The notes under the pieces: model-generated
Seen by the model: only the letters and a program-made list of their open reading frames with translations
The model's database searches: none
Told to the model about the DNA's origin: nothing
Shown: in pieces, positions 1-9,934 of the stretch
Layout of the letters: each line of letters begins with the position of its first letter
Position numbering within the stretch: position 1 is the first letter of the stretch
Origin: Qipengyuania gaetbuli
Lineage (GTDB): Bacteria; Pseudomonadota; Alphaproteobacteria; Sphingomonadales; Sphingomonadaceae
Length of the DNA stretch: 64,000 bases
Direction of reading: 5' to 3'
Assembly (NCBI RefSeq): GCF_009827315.1
Contig: NZ_WTYF01000004.1
Coordinates: forward strand, 1,178,001-1,242,000
Program-made: the position numbers and the translations under genes

Positions 1-18
1 CGCACGGCAGTGTCGATG

Positions 19-1125
19 TCAGTCGAGCGCCCGCGCCGCGACCGGCGACCAGCTGCGCAGCCCCTCGTCCAGCCTGAAGGGAGCGACGCGCCCGCCATCC
101 TCGACGCCCTGGCCGATGACGAAGGTCTTCACCTGCGGCGCATCGCCTGCGCCGTCGACACGGACCCGCAGCAGAGGCACGAGCAGCGCCATCGGGCCCT
201 GACGGATGACCTTTGCCTGCGCCAGCGAGAGGATCAGCTTGCCTTCGTGGCGCACGCTCTGGCCCGGAGCGATCCGGTCGAAGGCATGGCGCTGGTCGAG
301 CATGGAGGCAGGCGTTGCCACCTGCTGTTCGGCAGGCAAATCGCCATGGGCTGAAATCAGGTCCGCCGACAGCTTCACGTTGGAAAGCGCCGAGGTCGAC
401 CGGTTGATCAGCGTAACGCGGTAATCGAGCGTCGCATTGGCGAAAGAACGCGTCAGCCTGATCGCCTCTGCCCTGATCTGGATGTCCGCAAGGGCGGGCG
501 CGGCAGGAGCATTGACTGTCGGCTTCACGACGACAGGCCGCTCGATCTCGGGCGGTGCCGCGTTAGCCGTCCTGCGGCGCCAGACAAAGCATAGCCCGCC
601 AAGCAGGACGAGGAGCCCTGCGCCGCCGCCGAACCATGTCCACGGCAGGCCTGCCTGCTCCTCAACCGTCTCGGCACCGGCGTCGGCGGGCGGTGCGATC
701 GGCTCGATATCGGGGAATGGCGTCGGGGTGGGTGGCGTCTCGGGTTGGGTGGATGCCTCCGGCGTCGGTGCAATTTCGCCTGAAACCGGTGCGGACGTGG
801 CTCGAACCGAAGGCGTGGGGGTGGGCCGCACGGCCTGCGCCGGACGCGGCGTGCTGCCGGTGAGGGGCTCGGGCGTGATCCGGGGGGTCGGTGATTGCGT
901 CGCGGTCGGAGCCGGAGTCGGCGTGGTCGTGGGCCTCGCAGTCGGGATCGCGCGCGGACGGCGCGGCACGCTGGCGCCTTCGGTATCGACCGGACCCTGC
1001 ACATTCGGGCTGGGCGTCGGCGTCGGCGCCGGAGGAAGCTGGAAATCCTGCACGCCCTGCGCGGCCAGGGACGCTGGCATGGCAAGGACGAGCGCGGCGA
1101 GAGGGAGGCAGAAACGCTTGGTCAT
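19..1125 (-). CDS. Pro/Thr-rich membrane-anchored protein of unknown function
   Basis: A 368-residue envelope protein that I do not recognise. The ATG at 1125 is chosen over upstream in-frame starts because it opens directly into a signal peptide (residues 1-23, ending ASLAAQ). Residues about 30-155 are a low-complexity Pro/Thr stretch rich in PTPTP, like a cell-wall spacer. A single membrane segment follows at about 165-182, closed by an Arg triplet. The C-terminal part (about 200-368) is a folded-looking domain, probably cytoplasmic judging from the positive residues after the membrane segment. The gene is divergent from queF, with 104 bp between the starts. No catalytic motif is visible. 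Confidence 0.7.
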   Translation of the reverse strand: MTKRFCLPLAALVLAMPASLAAQGVQDFQLPPAPTPTPSPNVQGPVDTEGASVPRRPRAIPTARPTTTPTPAPTATQSPTPRITPEPLTGSTPRPAQAVRPTPTPSVRATSAPVSGEIAPTPEASTQPETPPTPTPFPDIEPIAPPADAGAETVEEQAGLPWTWFGGGAGLLVLLGGLCFVWRRRTANAAPPEIERPVVVKPTVNAPAAPALADIQIRAEAIRLTRSFANATLDYRVTLINRSTSALSNVKLSADLISAHGDLPAEQQVATPASMLDQRHAFDRIAPGQSVRHEGKLILSLAQAKVIRQGPMALLVPLLRVRVDGAGDAPQVKTFVIGQGVEDGGRVAPFRLDEGLRSWSPVAARALD

Positions 1126-1229
1126 GGGATCGGTCGGGTCTGATCGGGAAGCCGCGCTGAATAGGCCGTGAAGCGACCCTGTCCAAGCCTCGCCTTGCGC
1201 AAGCGCGCCATTCGCGGCAGATGCGCGGC

Positions 1230-1688
1230 ATGAGCGACACACCGACCCCCAAGTTCCTGGGCGAAAACAGCCCGCTTCCGGCATCGCCCGAAGAAGCCGA
1301 ACTCGACTACGTCCCCAACCCGCGCAAGGGCCAGCTTTACCTCGTGCGCTTTGCCGCGCCGGAGTTCACCTCGCTGTGCCCGGTCACCGGCCAGCCGGAC
1401 TTTGCGCATCTCGTCATCGATTATGCACCGGGTGACACGATCGTCGAATCGAAGAGCCTGAAGCTCTTCCTCGGCTCGTTCCGCAACCACAACGGGTTCC
1501 ACGAGGACGTGACGGTCGGCATCGGCCAGCGCCTGTTCGGGGAAATGAAGCCCCGCTGGCTGCGCATCGGCGGTTACTGGTACCCGCGCGGCGGCATCCC
1601 GATCGACGTTTTCTGGCAGAGCGGTGCGCCGCCCGAAGGACTATGGCTTCCCGATCAGGGCGTCTCGTCCTATCGTGGGCGCGGCTAA
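1230..1688 (+). CDS. queF: NADPH-dependent 7-cyano-7-deazaguanine reductase QueF
   Basis: Reduces preQ0 to preQ1, a four-electron nitrile reduction in queuosine biosynthesis for tRNA wobble modification. The product is 152 residues, the length of the short single-domain (Bacillus-type) form. Seen directly: the catalytic Cys50 in [11 protein letters not shown] with the partner Asp57, and the QueF signature ESKSLKLF at 73-80. The ATG at 1230 is preferred to the one three codons upstream because it gives a typical N-terminus; both are possible. No preQ1 riboswitch is apparent in the 104 bp upstream. A queuosine-precursor transporter gene lies at 37890-38627. Confidence 0.95.
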   Translation: MSDTPTPKFLGENSPLPASPEEAELDYVPNPRKGQLYLVRFAAPEFTSLCPVTGQPDFAHLVIDYAPGDTIVESKSLKLFLGSFRNHNGFHEDVTVGIGQRLFGEMKPRWLRIGGYWYPRGGIPIDVFWQSGAPPEGLWLPDQGVSSYRGRG

Positions 1689-1693
1689 CGAGT

Positions 1694-1700
1694 AAGGAGG
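1694..1700 (+). promoter_or_regulatory. strong ribosome binding site for the DUF1499 gene
   Basis: AAGGAGG lies 8 nt before the ATG at 1709. It decides that start over the upstream in-frame ATG at 1643, which lies inside queF. Confidence 0.7.
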
Positions 1701-1708
1701 TTGTCCGA

Positions 1709-2497
1709 ATGATCGCAAAGCTACCCAGACTCGCCCTGTGGCTGGCTGTCCTGCTGACCCTGTGGTTCCTCGCAGCGGTATTCGGACCCAAGTTCGGGAT
1801 AATCGACTGGCGCTTTGCCCTCGGCACGATGGTCCGCAGCGTCGGCCCCATCCTGATCGGCATCACCGCATTGGTGGCACTGGTCGCCCTCGTTGCGATC
1901 CTGTGGAAGGGACCGCGCGGCGAATGGTGGAAGGCCGTGGTCGCGCTGGCCATTCCCGCTGCCCTGATGGCAGGTCTCAATTCGGTCCGCACCACGGCCG
2001 AAAGCGTGCCGCCGATCCATGACGTGTCGACCGATGTCGACGACCCGCCGCAATTCTCGCAGCTGACGCTGGAAAAGCGCGCGCAGGTGCAGGCCAATCC
2101 GCTCAACGACTATTCGGTCCCGCTCGGCCAGCTCGACCCCTGGAGGGACGCCGAAGAGCCGGTCGCCTCCAGCACGCACGCGCAGCTCATCCGCGATGGC
2201 TATCCCGAGCTGGCGACCATTCCCTATTCCGTCGAACAGAGCGAGGCGATGGTGGTCGTCACGCTCGCGATGGAGGAAATCGGCCTGAAGGACGTCACCA
2301 GCGACGTTGCCGGTGGACGCGTGGAAGGCGTCGCGGAAACCTTCCTGTTCGGCTTCAAGGACGACGTTGTAGCCCGCGTGCGCGACGGCGAGATCGACCT
2401 GCGCTCGGTCAGCCGGGTCGGCCTGTCCGACTTGGGCTACAACGGCGCGCGCCTCAAGAAGCTGTCGGAAGAGATCAGGGCCCGCCTGGGCGAGTGA
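1709..2497 (+). CDS. DUF1499 membrane protein
   Basis: A 262-residue protein with three hydrophobic segments in the first 90 residues (about 5-27, 40-64, 73-88) and a soluble C-terminal region (about 110-260) resembling the DUF1499 family. The function of that family is not established. The start at 1709 is fixed by a strong ribosome binding site. It follows queF by 20 bp, so the two may be co-transcribed. Its 3' end overlaps the convergent FAD oxidoreductase gene by 23 bp. The family assignment comes from the overall pattern (membrane segments plus the PYSVEQSEAMVVV and EGVAETFLFGFKDDVVARV regions). Confidence 0.75.
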   Translation: MIAKLPRLALWLAVLLTLWFLAAVFGPKFGIIDWRFALGTMVRSVGPILIGITALVALVALVAILWKGPRGEWWKAVVALAIPAALMAGLNSVRTTAESVPPIHDVSTDVDDPPQFSQLTLEKRAQVQANPLNDYSVPLGQLDPWRDAEEPVASSTHAQLIRDGYPELATIPYSVEQSEAMVVVTLAMEEIGLKDVTSDVAGGRVEGVAETFLFGFKDDVVARVRDGEIDLRSVSRVGLSDLGYNGARLKKLSEEIRARLGE

Positions 2498-3584
2498 ACC
2501 GCCGGATCCAGCGGCGGTCGAGCCAGTCCTTGAGCCGTCGCAACCAGCGGGCTCGCAGGGCGACTCTGCCATAACTCACGATCGCCTCGCCGCGACCCGT
2601 GTTCAGCAGGTAGAAGTCCATCCCGCGCCCGCGGTACGCGCCTGACGGCTCGCGTCCCGCAAGCGCAGCGCGCAGGTTCTTGGCCAGCACAGGTCCGGCA
2701 TAGACGGCATGGACGCCCGAATGCGGCAGGTCGCGATCCGTGCGGCGGGCGATGTCGCCGGCAGCAAAGATATGCGGATGGCCGCAGACCCGCTGGTGAG
2801 CGTCGACCTCTATAAACCCGTCCCCGTCCACCGGCAGACCGCTCTGCCGCGGCCAGTCCGGCGCTCCGCTTCCCACGGCCGCGATGACGAGGTCGATGCG
2901 GCCCAGCGGCTCGGCCCCGGCGACGAGTTTGCCGTCACGGAATTGCGCCTCCACGGCGATTGTCCTGATTTCCTGCGATGCCAGCTCCTTCGCAACCGAC
3001 CGGCGAACAGCCGCCGAATGGTCGGGCAGGAGACCCTTGTCGCCGGTCACCAGGATTACCCGCGCCGCATGCGGCAGCGGCGCATTGGCGGCCCCGAAGG
3101 CGAGTTCGACGCCGCCCGCCCCGCCGCCGACCACGGCGATCCGCCGCGGCGGGGCGGGCGAATCGCGCAGGGCCCGCCACCGCTCGACGAAGGCGTCGAT
3201 CGGCCGGATGTCGAGCAGGCGGGGATCGTCACCCAGCAGCCTCGCCGCCTGTCCCGCTCCGCCCGTCGCGATTGAGCACACGTCGAATTCGAGTACGGCG
3301 CCATCGGCGAGGGTCGCCTTCCTGGCCTGCGCGTCGAGCGCGACCAGTTCCGACCTGTGCCATTCGATGCCGGTTTCCTCGACCAGCGGCGCCAGCGGGA
3401 TCATCGCCTCGCTGGCCCGGTATTCCCCTGCCAGCCAGCCGGGCACCATGCCCGAATAATACATCGCGTCGCGCGGCTCGACGAGGATCACGCGCGCGGA
3501 TGGCGCGCCCTTCTTGCGGATGTCGTCGATGACCCCGAGATGCGCATTTCCTGCGCCCACCAGAAGGAGGGTCCTGCCATCCAT
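2475..3584 (-). CDS. FAD-dependent NAD(P)/pyridine nucleotide-disulfide family oxidoreductase
   Basis: A 369-residue flavoprotein of the NADH dehydrogenase-like family (COG1252), close to the oxidoreductase found alone or fused to SelD. Two Rossmann folds are visible: the FAD-binding GAGNAHLGV near residue 10, and a second [12 protein letters not shown] near residue 150 for NAD(P)H. A late FAD-binding motif, FAAGDIA, lies near residue 275. There is no CxxxxC redox disulfide of the glutathione reductase type and no obvious C-terminal membrane anchor, so whether it acts as a quinone reductase is uncertain. It overlaps the convergent DUF1499 gene by 23 bp. No selD or selU is in the window. Confidence 0.8.
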   Translation of the reverse strand: MDGRTLLLVGAGNAHLGVIDDIRKKGAPSARVILVEPRDAMYYSGMVPGWLAGEYRASEAMIPLAPLVEETGIEWHRSELVALDAQARKATLADGAVLEFDVCSIATGGAGQAARLLGDDPRLLDIRPIDAFVERWRALRDSPAPPRRIAVVGGGAGGVELAFGAANAPLPHAARVILVTGDKGLLPDHSAAVRRSVAKELASQEIRTIAVEAQFRDGKLVAGAEPLGRIDLVIAAVGSGAPDWPRQSGLPVDGDGFIEVDAHQRVCGHPHIFAAGDIARRTDRDLPHSGVHAVYAGPVLAKNLRAALAGREPSGAYRGRGMDFYLLNTGRGEAIVSYGRVALRARWLRRLKDWLDRRWIRRFTRPGGP

Positions 3585-3621
3585 CGGGCGGGTCTAGCGG
3601 GGATTTACCGGGCGGGGAACC

Positions 3622-3697
<76 letters not shown>

Positions 3698-3755
3698 GTT
3701 CCAGGCAAGGCGCACGCAATTAGCGAAAAGAAAAGCGCCCGAAAAGGGCAAAATC

Positions 3756-4658
3756 CTAACTGCGGATCTTCCAGCCGGACTTGAGAACACGGTAGACCAG
3801 ATAGGCCAGCACGAGGTTGAACAGGCCGAGGCCGAGCGCGCTGGAGATGACCGCCTCGTTCGTGTCGCCGATGTCACTTTCGCCGAGGAAACCGAAGCGG
3901 AAACCGCTGATGACATAGAAGAACGGGTTCACCCGGCTGACCGCCTGGAAAGCCGGCGCAAGGTTGTCGATCACGTAGAAAGTGCCCGACAGCAGGCTGA
4001 GCGGCGCGATGACGAAATTGGTGACCGCGGCGTTGTGGTCGAACTTCTCCGCCCAGATCGACGCCAGCAGGCCGAGGATGGCGAGCATGGCCGCCCCCAT
4101 CAGCCCGAACCAGGCGACCGCCCAGGGATGGGCGAGCGACAGGTCGACGCCCGGATAGAAGGCCATGGCCAGCGCCACGGCCCCGCCCACCATGATCGCG
4201 CGCGTGATCGCGGCGGCGACGATGCCGCCCATCAGTTCGCCCACCGACAGGGGCGGCATGAGGAGGTCGATGATGGTCCCCTGGATCTTGCCCGACAGCA
4301 GCGAAAAGCTGGAATTGGCAAAGGCGTTCTGCATCATGCCCATGACAATCAGCCCCGGCGCGACGAAGGTGGCGAAGTTCACGCCGAGGATTTCGCGGTC
4401 CGTCCTGCCCAGTGCCACGGTGAAGATGACAAGGAACAGCAGGGTGGTAACCGCAGGTGCCCAGATCGTCTGCGTCTGGACCTTGAGAAAACGGCGAACC
4501 TCCTTAATATAGAGGCTCCATAGACCCACGCGGTTGATCCCGGTGATGACCGGCTGACCGCGTTCGGGGAAACGACCCTTCCTCCCGGCATTCTCTTCGG
4601 TGAAAGAGGCATCGCCTTGTGGCATGTCCGGGGACGCGGGTTGGACTTGATCGGCCAT
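3756..4658 (-). CDS. ABC-2 type transporter permease
   Basis: A 300-residue inner-membrane permease of the ABC-2 type (YadH/NodJ-like). It starts with about 45 polar residues and then has six hydrophobic segments (roughly 65-85, 92-115, 142-168, 180-205, 212-232, 270-293). The stretch [14 protein letters not shown]...[11 protein letters not shown] near residue 225 is the ABC-2 signature region. No ATPase gene is adjacent, so its partner must be elsewhere. The gene is divergent from gcrA with 72 bp between starts. The substrate cannot be inferred; relatives export drugs, polysaccharides or lipids. Confidence 0.85.
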   Translation of the reverse strand: MADQVQPASPDMPQGDASFTEENAGRKGRFPERGQPVITGINRVGLWSLYIKEVRRFLKVQTQTIWAPAVTTLLFLVIFTVALGRTDREILGVNFATFVAPGLIVMGMMQNAFANSSFSLLSGKIQGTIIDLLMPPLSVGELMGGIVAAAITRAIMVGGAVALAMAFYPGVDLSLAHPWAVAWFGLMGAAMLAILGLLASIWAEKFDHNAAVTNFVIAPLSLLSGTFYVIDNLAPAFQAVSRVNPFFYVISGFRFGFLGESDIGDTNEAVISSALGLGLFNLVLAYLVYRVLKSGWKIRS

Positions 4659-4730
4659 GGGCGTGCGCCTAGGGCCAAGCTACCCGGCTGGCAAGCCGTG
4701 CCGGGCGCAGTGAAGGAATACGGAACGAGT

Positions 4731-5414
4731 ATGAGCTGGACCGACGAACGGATCGCGACGCTGAAGAAGATGTGGGAAAGCGGGTCGACCGCCAGCCAGA
4801 TCGCCGACGAACTTGGCGGCGTCAGCCGCAACGCCGTCATCGGCAAGGCACATCGCCTCGGCCTGAAATCGCGCCCTTCCCCGGTCAAGGCCGGCGAAAA
4901 GAAGAAGGCTGCCAAGCCTGCCGCCGCCGCACCCAAGGCCGCGCCCAAGAAGGCCGCGCCGCGTCCGGTTGCAAAGCCGGCCAAGCCTGCCGCCGCACCG
5001 GTTGCAAAGCCTGCCGCCCCGGCGACGAAGGCCGATGCCGTGCCCTCGCAGCCACTGCCCAACAAGACGCCCGACCTGCCCAAGATCGTGTCGGTCGGCC
5101 CCGGCGGGTTCCTGCGCCAGGGTCCGGGCGACCAGCAGCCGCCGATCCCGCCGGCACCGCCGCGCCGTCTCGTGCCGGCCAAGCCCGATCCCTCGATCGC
5201 CGACAAGACGAGCCTGCTCGACCTGTCGGACAAGGTCTGCCGCTGGCCGATGGGCCATCCGGGCGAACCGGATTTCCACTTCTGCGGCGATGCCGTGAAC
5301 CCCGGCTTCCCCTATTGCGTCCAGCATTGCGGCCGGGCCTACCAGGCACAGCTGCCGCGTGGTGCACGCCGGCCCCCTCCGCCGCTGCCGTTCGGCGGTC
5401 CGCGCGTCCGCTGA
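4731..5414 (+). CDS. gcrA: GcrA cell cycle regulator
   Basis: A 227-residue alphaproteobacterial regulator that binds sigma-70 RNA polymerase and activates promoters carrying methylated GANTC (CcrM) sites. The N-terminal helix-turn-helix (1-45, beginning MSWTDERIATLKKMW) is diagnostic and fixes the ATG at 4731. Residues about 50-105 are a Lys/Ala/Pro-rich linker that looks longer than usual. The C-terminal sigma-interacting domain (about 163-200) contains a conserved Cys/His-rich stretch (VCRWP, FCGD, YCVQHC). It is divergent from the ABC-2 permease. The linker is compositionally like the tail of the trigger factor at the other end of the window. Confidence 0.95.
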   Translation: MSWTDERIATLKKMWESGSTASQIADELGGVSRNAVIGKAHRLGLKSRPSPVKAGEKKKAAKPAAAAPKAAPKKAAPRPVAKPAKPAAAPVAKPAAPATKADAVPSQPLPNKTPDLPKIVSVGPGGFLRQGPGDQQPPIPPAPPRRLVPAKPDPSIADKTSLLDLSDKVCRWPMGHPGEPDFHFCGDAVNPGFPYCVQHCGRAYQAQLPRGARRPPPPLPFGGPRVR

Positions 5415-5462
5415 GGCGGGTTCTCGTCAAAACCTAAACGGGCCATTTCATCGGAAAATGGG

Positions 5463-5489
5463 ATATTTCCGCCATTTTGGAGGAAATAT
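5463..5489. repeat. AT-rich hairpin downstream of gcrA
   Basis: ATATTTCC and GGAAATAT form a perfect 8-bp stem, extended inward by CC/GG around one G/A mismatch, with an ATTTT loop. It lies 49 bp after the gcrA stop in a locally AT-rich gap of 180 bp. It lacks a clear T-tract, so it could be an operator or RNA hairpin rather than a terminator. Confidence 0.4.
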
Positions 5490-5594
5490 TTCATCCTTGG
5501 CAACCATATCGGTTGACCAGCTTGTCACGGTTGCCTGTCAAAAACGATGACGGAGCGATGCCCAGTTGCGGGTTATCGATACGGGACCTGAGCA

Positions 5595-6779
5595 ATGGAA
5601 TGGGCTAGCGCCGCATTCGGTGCATTCTTGGGAATAGCTGGGGTCGTCGGGGCAGGTGCCCTGGCGCTCTATCCCCTCGTCCGTCGCAGCTACCTTGTAT
5701 GGGGCGCGATGCGCATGGCCTTCTTCGCGGCCATGGCACTGGCGCTCCTGCTAACCAGCGCACCGCTCCTGCCCGATATGGGTCTCGACGGACTGCGGCT
5801 GAGTGAAATCGCGCTGTCGCTGGGCGTCGCCTGTACGGGCCCGTTCCTGGCAACCTATATCGAGAAGCACATCACCCTCGGCCAGCACCGCCGCCACCTG
5901 TGGTACATCCTGCCGCTGGGCCTGTTCGCGGCCATCGCCACGGCGCTGGGCGAACGCCTGCCGATGTTCCACCAGTTCCACGATTTCGCGCTGCTGCTGG
6001 CGACCTTCCTGCTGGCCTCCGGCCTCTGGGCGGCGGTCCGCCGCGGCAGCCGCGTGGCGCAGATCCAGGCGGTCGGCTGGGCACCGCTGATCCTGCTGGG
6101 CATCGGCGCCTTTAGCTACGAGTTCTTCGTTCGCGAAGACTTGCCCTACTGGCAGGTGGCCGTGCTCGCGGGCCTGACGCTCGACCTGCTCGTCACCTTT
6201 GCCGGCATCATCCGCAATTTCGGGCAGATCATGCTCGAACGCGACCGCGCCGTCGCCAATATCGAGGCGGCCGAGCAAATGATGCATATCGACCCGCTGA
6301 CCAACATCGCCAACCGCCGCGGGTTGGAGCATCACTTCGTCCACGCCCCTGGCAAGCGCCCGGTCGGCCTGGCACTGATCGACTGCGACCACTTCAAGCA
6401 GATCAACGACAATTTCGGCCATGACATGGGCGACCGCGTGCTTGCTGCCGTGGCGCAGGCGCTGAAAGGGCATGACCTGTTCGAGGCCCGTCTCGGGGGC
6501 GAGGAATTCGTCGTCCTGATCTACAGCGACGACTGGCAGAACCTCGCCGAAACCGCACGCCGCCGGATTACCCATGTGGTGCGCTTGGCCGTGCCCGAAA
6601 TGCCCAATGCGGTCACCGCGAGCGCAGGGCTTACCGCCATTGCCGCCAGCGACACGCTGGGCAGCGCGCTGAAGCGAGCCGATCGCGCGCTCTATGCAGC
6701 CAAGGAAGGCGGTCGCAACCGCAGCCTCGCTCTTACCGAGTTCCGCCCCGACAAGGCGCCGCTATTCGAGGTCGCCTGA
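5595..6779 (+). CDS. membrane-bound GGDEF diguanylate cyclase
   Basis: A 394-residue protein predicted to make cyclic di-GMP. Six or seven hydrophobic segments fill residues 1-205, a short helical linker follows, and the GGDEF domain runs from about 230 to 385. The domain opens with DPLTNIANRRG (about 232), has the Mg/GTP-binding DCDHFKQINDNFGH, and the active site GGEEF at about 301-305, an accepted active variant. The RxxD inhibitory I-site normally found a few residues before GGEEF is not present. No EAL or PAS domain is seen. Its 3' end overlaps the convergent methyltransferase-like gene by 18 bp. Confidence 0.9.
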   Translation: MEWASAAFGAFLGIAGVVGAGALALYPLVRRSYLVWGAMRMAFFAAMALALLLTSAPLLPDMGLDGLRLSEIALSLGVACTGPFLATYIEKHITLGQHRRHLWYILPLGLFAAIATALGERLPMFHQFHDFALLLATFLLASGLWAAVRRGSRVAQIQAVGWAPLILLGIGAFSYEFFVREDLPYWQVAVLAGLTLDLLVTFAGIIRNFGQIMLERDRAVANIEAAEQMMHIDPLTNIANRRGLEHHFVHAPGKRPVGLALIDCDHFKQINDNFGHDMGDRVLAAVAQALKGHDLFEARLGGEEFVVLIYSDDWQNLAETARRRITHVVRLAVPEMPNAVTASAGLTAIAASDTLGSALKRADRALYAAKEGGRNRSLALTEFRPDKAPLFEVA

Positions 6780-7466
6780 CGCCGAATTGCGCTTGCGGGC
6801 GAACCAGATGGTGTGCCGCGGCCCCTTGTTGTTGGGCCGGGCACGAACGATCCGCTCCTCGACAGTGAAGCCTGCTTCCTTCAGCCGGCGGGTGAACTTG
6901 TGGTCGGGCGCCGCCGACCATACCGCCAGTATCCCGCCCGGGCGCAGCGCGTCGCGCGCCTTGCCCAGACCGGTGGATGAATAAAGCCGCTGGTTGCCGT
7001 CGCGCACGATGCCGTCCGGGCCGTTGTCGACGTCGAGCAGGATCGCGTCCCACTTGTCGCAGGTGCCGTCATTGGCATCGTCGATCAGCGCCGCCACGTC
7101 GCACAGAACCACCTGTCCGCGCGGGTCGGCCAACGTCTCGCCCGTAAGTTCCGCAAGCGGCCCTTCGGCCCATTCGAGGATTTCGGGGACCACTTCGGCG
7201 ACCACCACCTCTGCCCCCTCTCCCGCCGCCGCCAGCGCGGCGCGGAAGGTGAAGCCCATGCCGTATCCGCCGATCAGCACGCGCGGCCTCTCCTTGCCAA
7301 GTTCGGCGAGCGTCAGTTCGGCCAGCTGTTCCTCGCTGAACTGCATGCGCGTGCCCATCAGCTCGTCACGCCCCAGCATGATGATGAAGTCGCGCCCGTG
7401 GCTTACCAGCGTCAGCGTATCTCCGCCGGGTATCTGGGCGGTGGCAATGGTTTCGCGGGGGAGCAT
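6762..7466 (-). CDS. spermidine synthase-like / SAM-dependent methyltransferase fold protein
   Basis: A 234-residue protein with a class I methyltransferase fold. Motif I reads LIGGYGMGFTFRAAL at about 63-77, the acidic end of strand 2 is VVVAEVVPEI near 90, and LLDVDNGPDG near 148 resembles the active-site region of the spermidine/spermine synthase superfamily. It lacks the N-terminal beta domain of true polyamine synthases and is shorter (about 290 is usual), so polyamine synthesis should not be assumed. It is convergent with the GGDEF gene (18-bp overlap). Confidence 0.75.
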   Translation of the reverse strand: MLPRETIATAQIPGGDTLTLVSHGRDFIIMLGRDELMGTRMQFSEEQLAELTLAELGKERPRVLIGGYGMGFTFRAALAAAGEGAEVVVAEVVPEILEWAEGPLAELTGETLADPRGQVVLCDVAALIDDANDGTCDKWDAILLDVDNGPDGIVRDGNQRLYSSTGLGKARDALRPGGILAVWSAAPDHKFTRRLKEAGFTVEERIVRARPNNKGPRHTIWFARKRNSASGDLE

Positions 7467-7581
7467 GGGCAGGCTTTCTCGGCAGGCTTGATGGGGATGG
7501 CGGTGCAGTAGCGCCCCCGGCCGGGGTGCGCCACGCCTTAGTCAGGCCCCCAAACCGCGCAAGCTAACGGGGGCAGGCATG

Positions 7582-7613
7582 AAAAAAGGGGCCGCCGGAA
7601 AGCCGGCAGCCCC
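7582..7613 (-). terminator. rho-independent terminator of pnp
   Basis: On the minus strand, GGGGCTGCCGG and CCGGCGGCCCC form an 11-bp stem with one G-U pair and a 4-nt loop, followed by TTTTTT. It begins 23 bp past the pnp stop codon. Confidence 0.9.
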
Positions 7614-7636
7614 CTCTTGTTTCGTTCCGCGAAGGA

Positions 7637-9934
7637 TCAGTCCTTCAGGAAGTCTGGCACATGGGCTTCGCCGCCCCCGTGGTCGCCGCCACGGTCGCCG
7701 CGATCGCGACGCGGGCCGCGGTCACGGTCGCCGCCACGGCCACCACGACCGCCACGGCGGTCGCCGCCACGGTCGCCGCGCGGGCCACGGTCACCGCGGT
7801 CACCGCGCGGTTCGCGCGGCGGACGGGTGTCCTCCAGCTCTTCGCCGGTTTCCTGGTCGACGACGCGCATCGACAGGCGGACCTTGCCGCGGTTGTCGAT
7901 CTCGAGGACCTTGACCTTAACTTCCTGGCCTTCCGACACGACGTCGGTCGGCTTCTCGACGCGCTCGTTCTTCATTTCGCTGACGTGGACGAGACCGTCC
8001 TTGCCGCCCATGAAGTTCACGAAAGCACCGAAATCGACGATGTTGACGACCTTGCCGTTGTAGATCTTGCCTACTTCGGCTTCCTCGACGATGCCTTCGA
8101 TCCACGCGCGTGCAGCGGCGATTTCATCGGCGTTCGACGAGCTGATCTTGATCACGCCTTCGTCGTCGATGTCGACCTTGGCGCCGGTTTCGGCGACGAT
8201 CTCGCGGATCACCTTGCCGCCCGTGCCGATGACGTCGCGGATCTTCGACTTGTCGATCTGCATGGTCTCGATGCGCGGGGCATGGGCCGAAAGCTCGGTA
8301 CGGGCCGAACCCAGGGCCTTCTGCATTTCGCCGAGGATGTGCTGGCGACCGGCCTTGGCCTGTTCCAGCGCCTTGGCCATGATTTCCTGCGTGATACCGG
8401 CCACCTTGATGTCCATCTGCATGGTGGTGATGCCGTTCTCGGTGCCTGCGACCTTGAAGTCCATGTCGCCGAGGTGATCTTCGTCACCCAGGATGTCCGA
8501 CAGGACGGCGAACTCGTCGCCTTCGAGGATGAGGCCCATCGCGATGCCCGAAACCGGGCGTTCGATCGGCACGCCGGCGTCCATCATGGACAGGCAGCCG
8601 CCGCAGACCGTCGCCATCGAGGACGAGCCGTTCGACTCGGTGATGTCCGACAGGATACGGATGGTGTAGGGGAAATCGTCATGCGAGGGCAGGACGGGGT
8701 GCAGCGCACGCCACGCCAGCTTGCCATGGCCGATCTCGCGACGGCCCGGCGCGCCGAAGCGGCCCACTTCACCGACCGAGTACGGCGGGAAGTTATAGTG
8801 CAGCATGAAGTTCGAGTAGGAGAGACCCTCCAGCCCGTCGATCATCTGCTCGCTGTCCTTGGTGCCCAGTGTCGTGGTGCAGATCGCCTGCGTTTCACCG
8901 CGGGTGAACAGGGCCGAACCATGCGCGCGCGGCAGGAAGCCGACCATCGCCTCGATCGGGCGGACCTGGTCGAGCTTGCGACCGTCGATACGCTGGCCGT
9001 CCTTGAGGATGGCGGTGCGCACGATGTCCGCTTCCAGCTTCTTGACGAGCTTGGTGGCGACCATGGCGGTCTGGCCGTCGGCTTCGGCGTAATGCGCCTT
9101 GGCCTTGGCACGCGCTTCGTTGAGCGCGTTGGCACGGGCCGACTTGTCGGTAAGCTTGTAGGCAGCGGCGATATCGTCGCCGATCAGGCTCATGAGTTCC
9201 GACTTCATCGCCGACTTGTCGTCCGACTGGTCGATTTCCCACGGGTCCTTGGCAGCCTGTTCGGCCAGGTCGATGATCGCACCGATGACCTTGCGGCTTT
9301 CGTCATGCGCGAACATCACGGCGCCGAGCATTTCCTCTTCGGTCAGCTCCTTGGCTTCGGATTCGACCATCATCACGGCGTCCTGAGTCGCAGCGACGAC
9401 GAGGTCGAGGCGGCCGTCTTCCAGCGCCTTGTCCTGCTTCGGGTTGAGGACGTATTCGCCATCGATGAAGCCGACGCGGCAGGCGCCGATCGGGCCCATG
9501 AAGGGCACGCCCGAGATGGTCAGCGCAGCCGAAGCGGCGACCATGGCGACGATGTCGGCCTCGGTCTCGCCGTCGAACGACAGGACCTGGCAGATGACGT
9601 TGATTTCGTTGTAGAAACCTTCGGGGAACAGCGGGCGGATCGGACGGTCGATCAGGCGGCTGGTCAGCGTTTCCTTTTCGGTCGCGCCGCGCTCACGCTT
9701 GAAGAAACCACCCGGGATACGGCCTGCTGCCGAGAATTTTTCCTGGTAGTGGACGGTGAGCGGGAAGAAGTCCTGGCCTTCCTTGACGCTCTTGGCGGCG
9801 GTCACGGCGCACAGCACCACGGTTTCGCCATAGGTGGCCAGAACGGCACCGTCAGCCTGACGGGCGATACGGCCGGTTTCCAGAGTGAGGGTCTTTCCGC
9901 CCCACTCCACCGATACGGTTTTCGTGTCGAACAT
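7637..9934 (-). CDS. pnp: polyribonucleotide nucleotidyltransferase (PNPase)
   Basis: A 765-residue phosphorolytic 3'-5' exoribonuclease and degradosome component. In order: first RNase PH domain (about 12-142), helical domain (about 145-225), second RNase PH domain (about 325-460), KH domain (about 555-615, with [11 protein letters not shown]), and S1 domain (about 620-690, [15 protein letters not shown]). The last 60 residues are an unusual Arg/Gly/Asp-rich tail (repeats of RGDRGDRG) ending VPDFLKD; E. coli PNPase (711 aa) has no such tail. It lies downstream of rpsO, the standard order. AGAAGGA precedes the ATG. Confidence 0.98.
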   Translation of the reverse strand: MFDTKTVSVEWGGKTLTLETGRIARQADGAVLATYGETVVLCAVTAAKSVKEGQDFFPLTVHYQEKFSAAGRIPGGFFKRERGATEKETLTSRLIDRPIRPLFPEGFYNEINVICQVLSFDGETEADIVAMVAASAALTISGVPFMGPIGACRVGFIDGEYVLNPKQDKALEDGRLDLVVAATQDAVMMVESEAKELTEEEMLGAVMFAHDESRKVIGAIIDLAEQAAKDPWEIDQSDDKSAMKSELMSLIGDDIAAAYKLTDKSARANALNEARAKAKAHYAEADGQTAMVATKLVKKLEADIVRTAILKDGQRIDGRKLDQVRPIEAMVGFLPRAHGSALFTRGETQAICTTTLGTKDSEQMIDGLEGLSYSNFMLHYNFPPYSVGEVGRFGAPGRREIGHGKLAWRALHPVLPSHDDFPYTIRILSDITESNGSSSMATVCGGCLSMMDAGVPIERPVSGIAMGLILEGDEFAVLSDILGDEDHLGDMDFKVAGTENGITTMQMDIKVAGITQEIMAKALEQAKAGRQHILGEMQKALGSARTELSAHAPRIETMQIDKSKIRDVIGTGGKVIREIVAETGAKVDIDDEGVIKISSSNADEIAAARAWIEGIVEEAEVGKIYNGKVVNIVDFGAFVNFMGGKDGLVHVSEMKNERVEKPTDVVSEGQEVKVKVLEIDNRGKVRLSMRVVDQETGEELEDTRPPREPRGDRGDRGPRGDRGGDRRGGRGGRGGDRDRGPRRDRGDRGGDHGGGEAHVPDFLKD

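Noticed and set aside
1126..1229. A preQ1 riboswitch upstream of queF.
   Set aside because: No recognisable aptamer stem and A-rich tail; the gap is short and GC-rich.
7675..7815. Short repeats that might suggest a CRISPR-like or satellite array.
   Set aside because: They are in-frame codons for the Arg/Gly/Asp tail of PNPase, without unique spacers of regular length.
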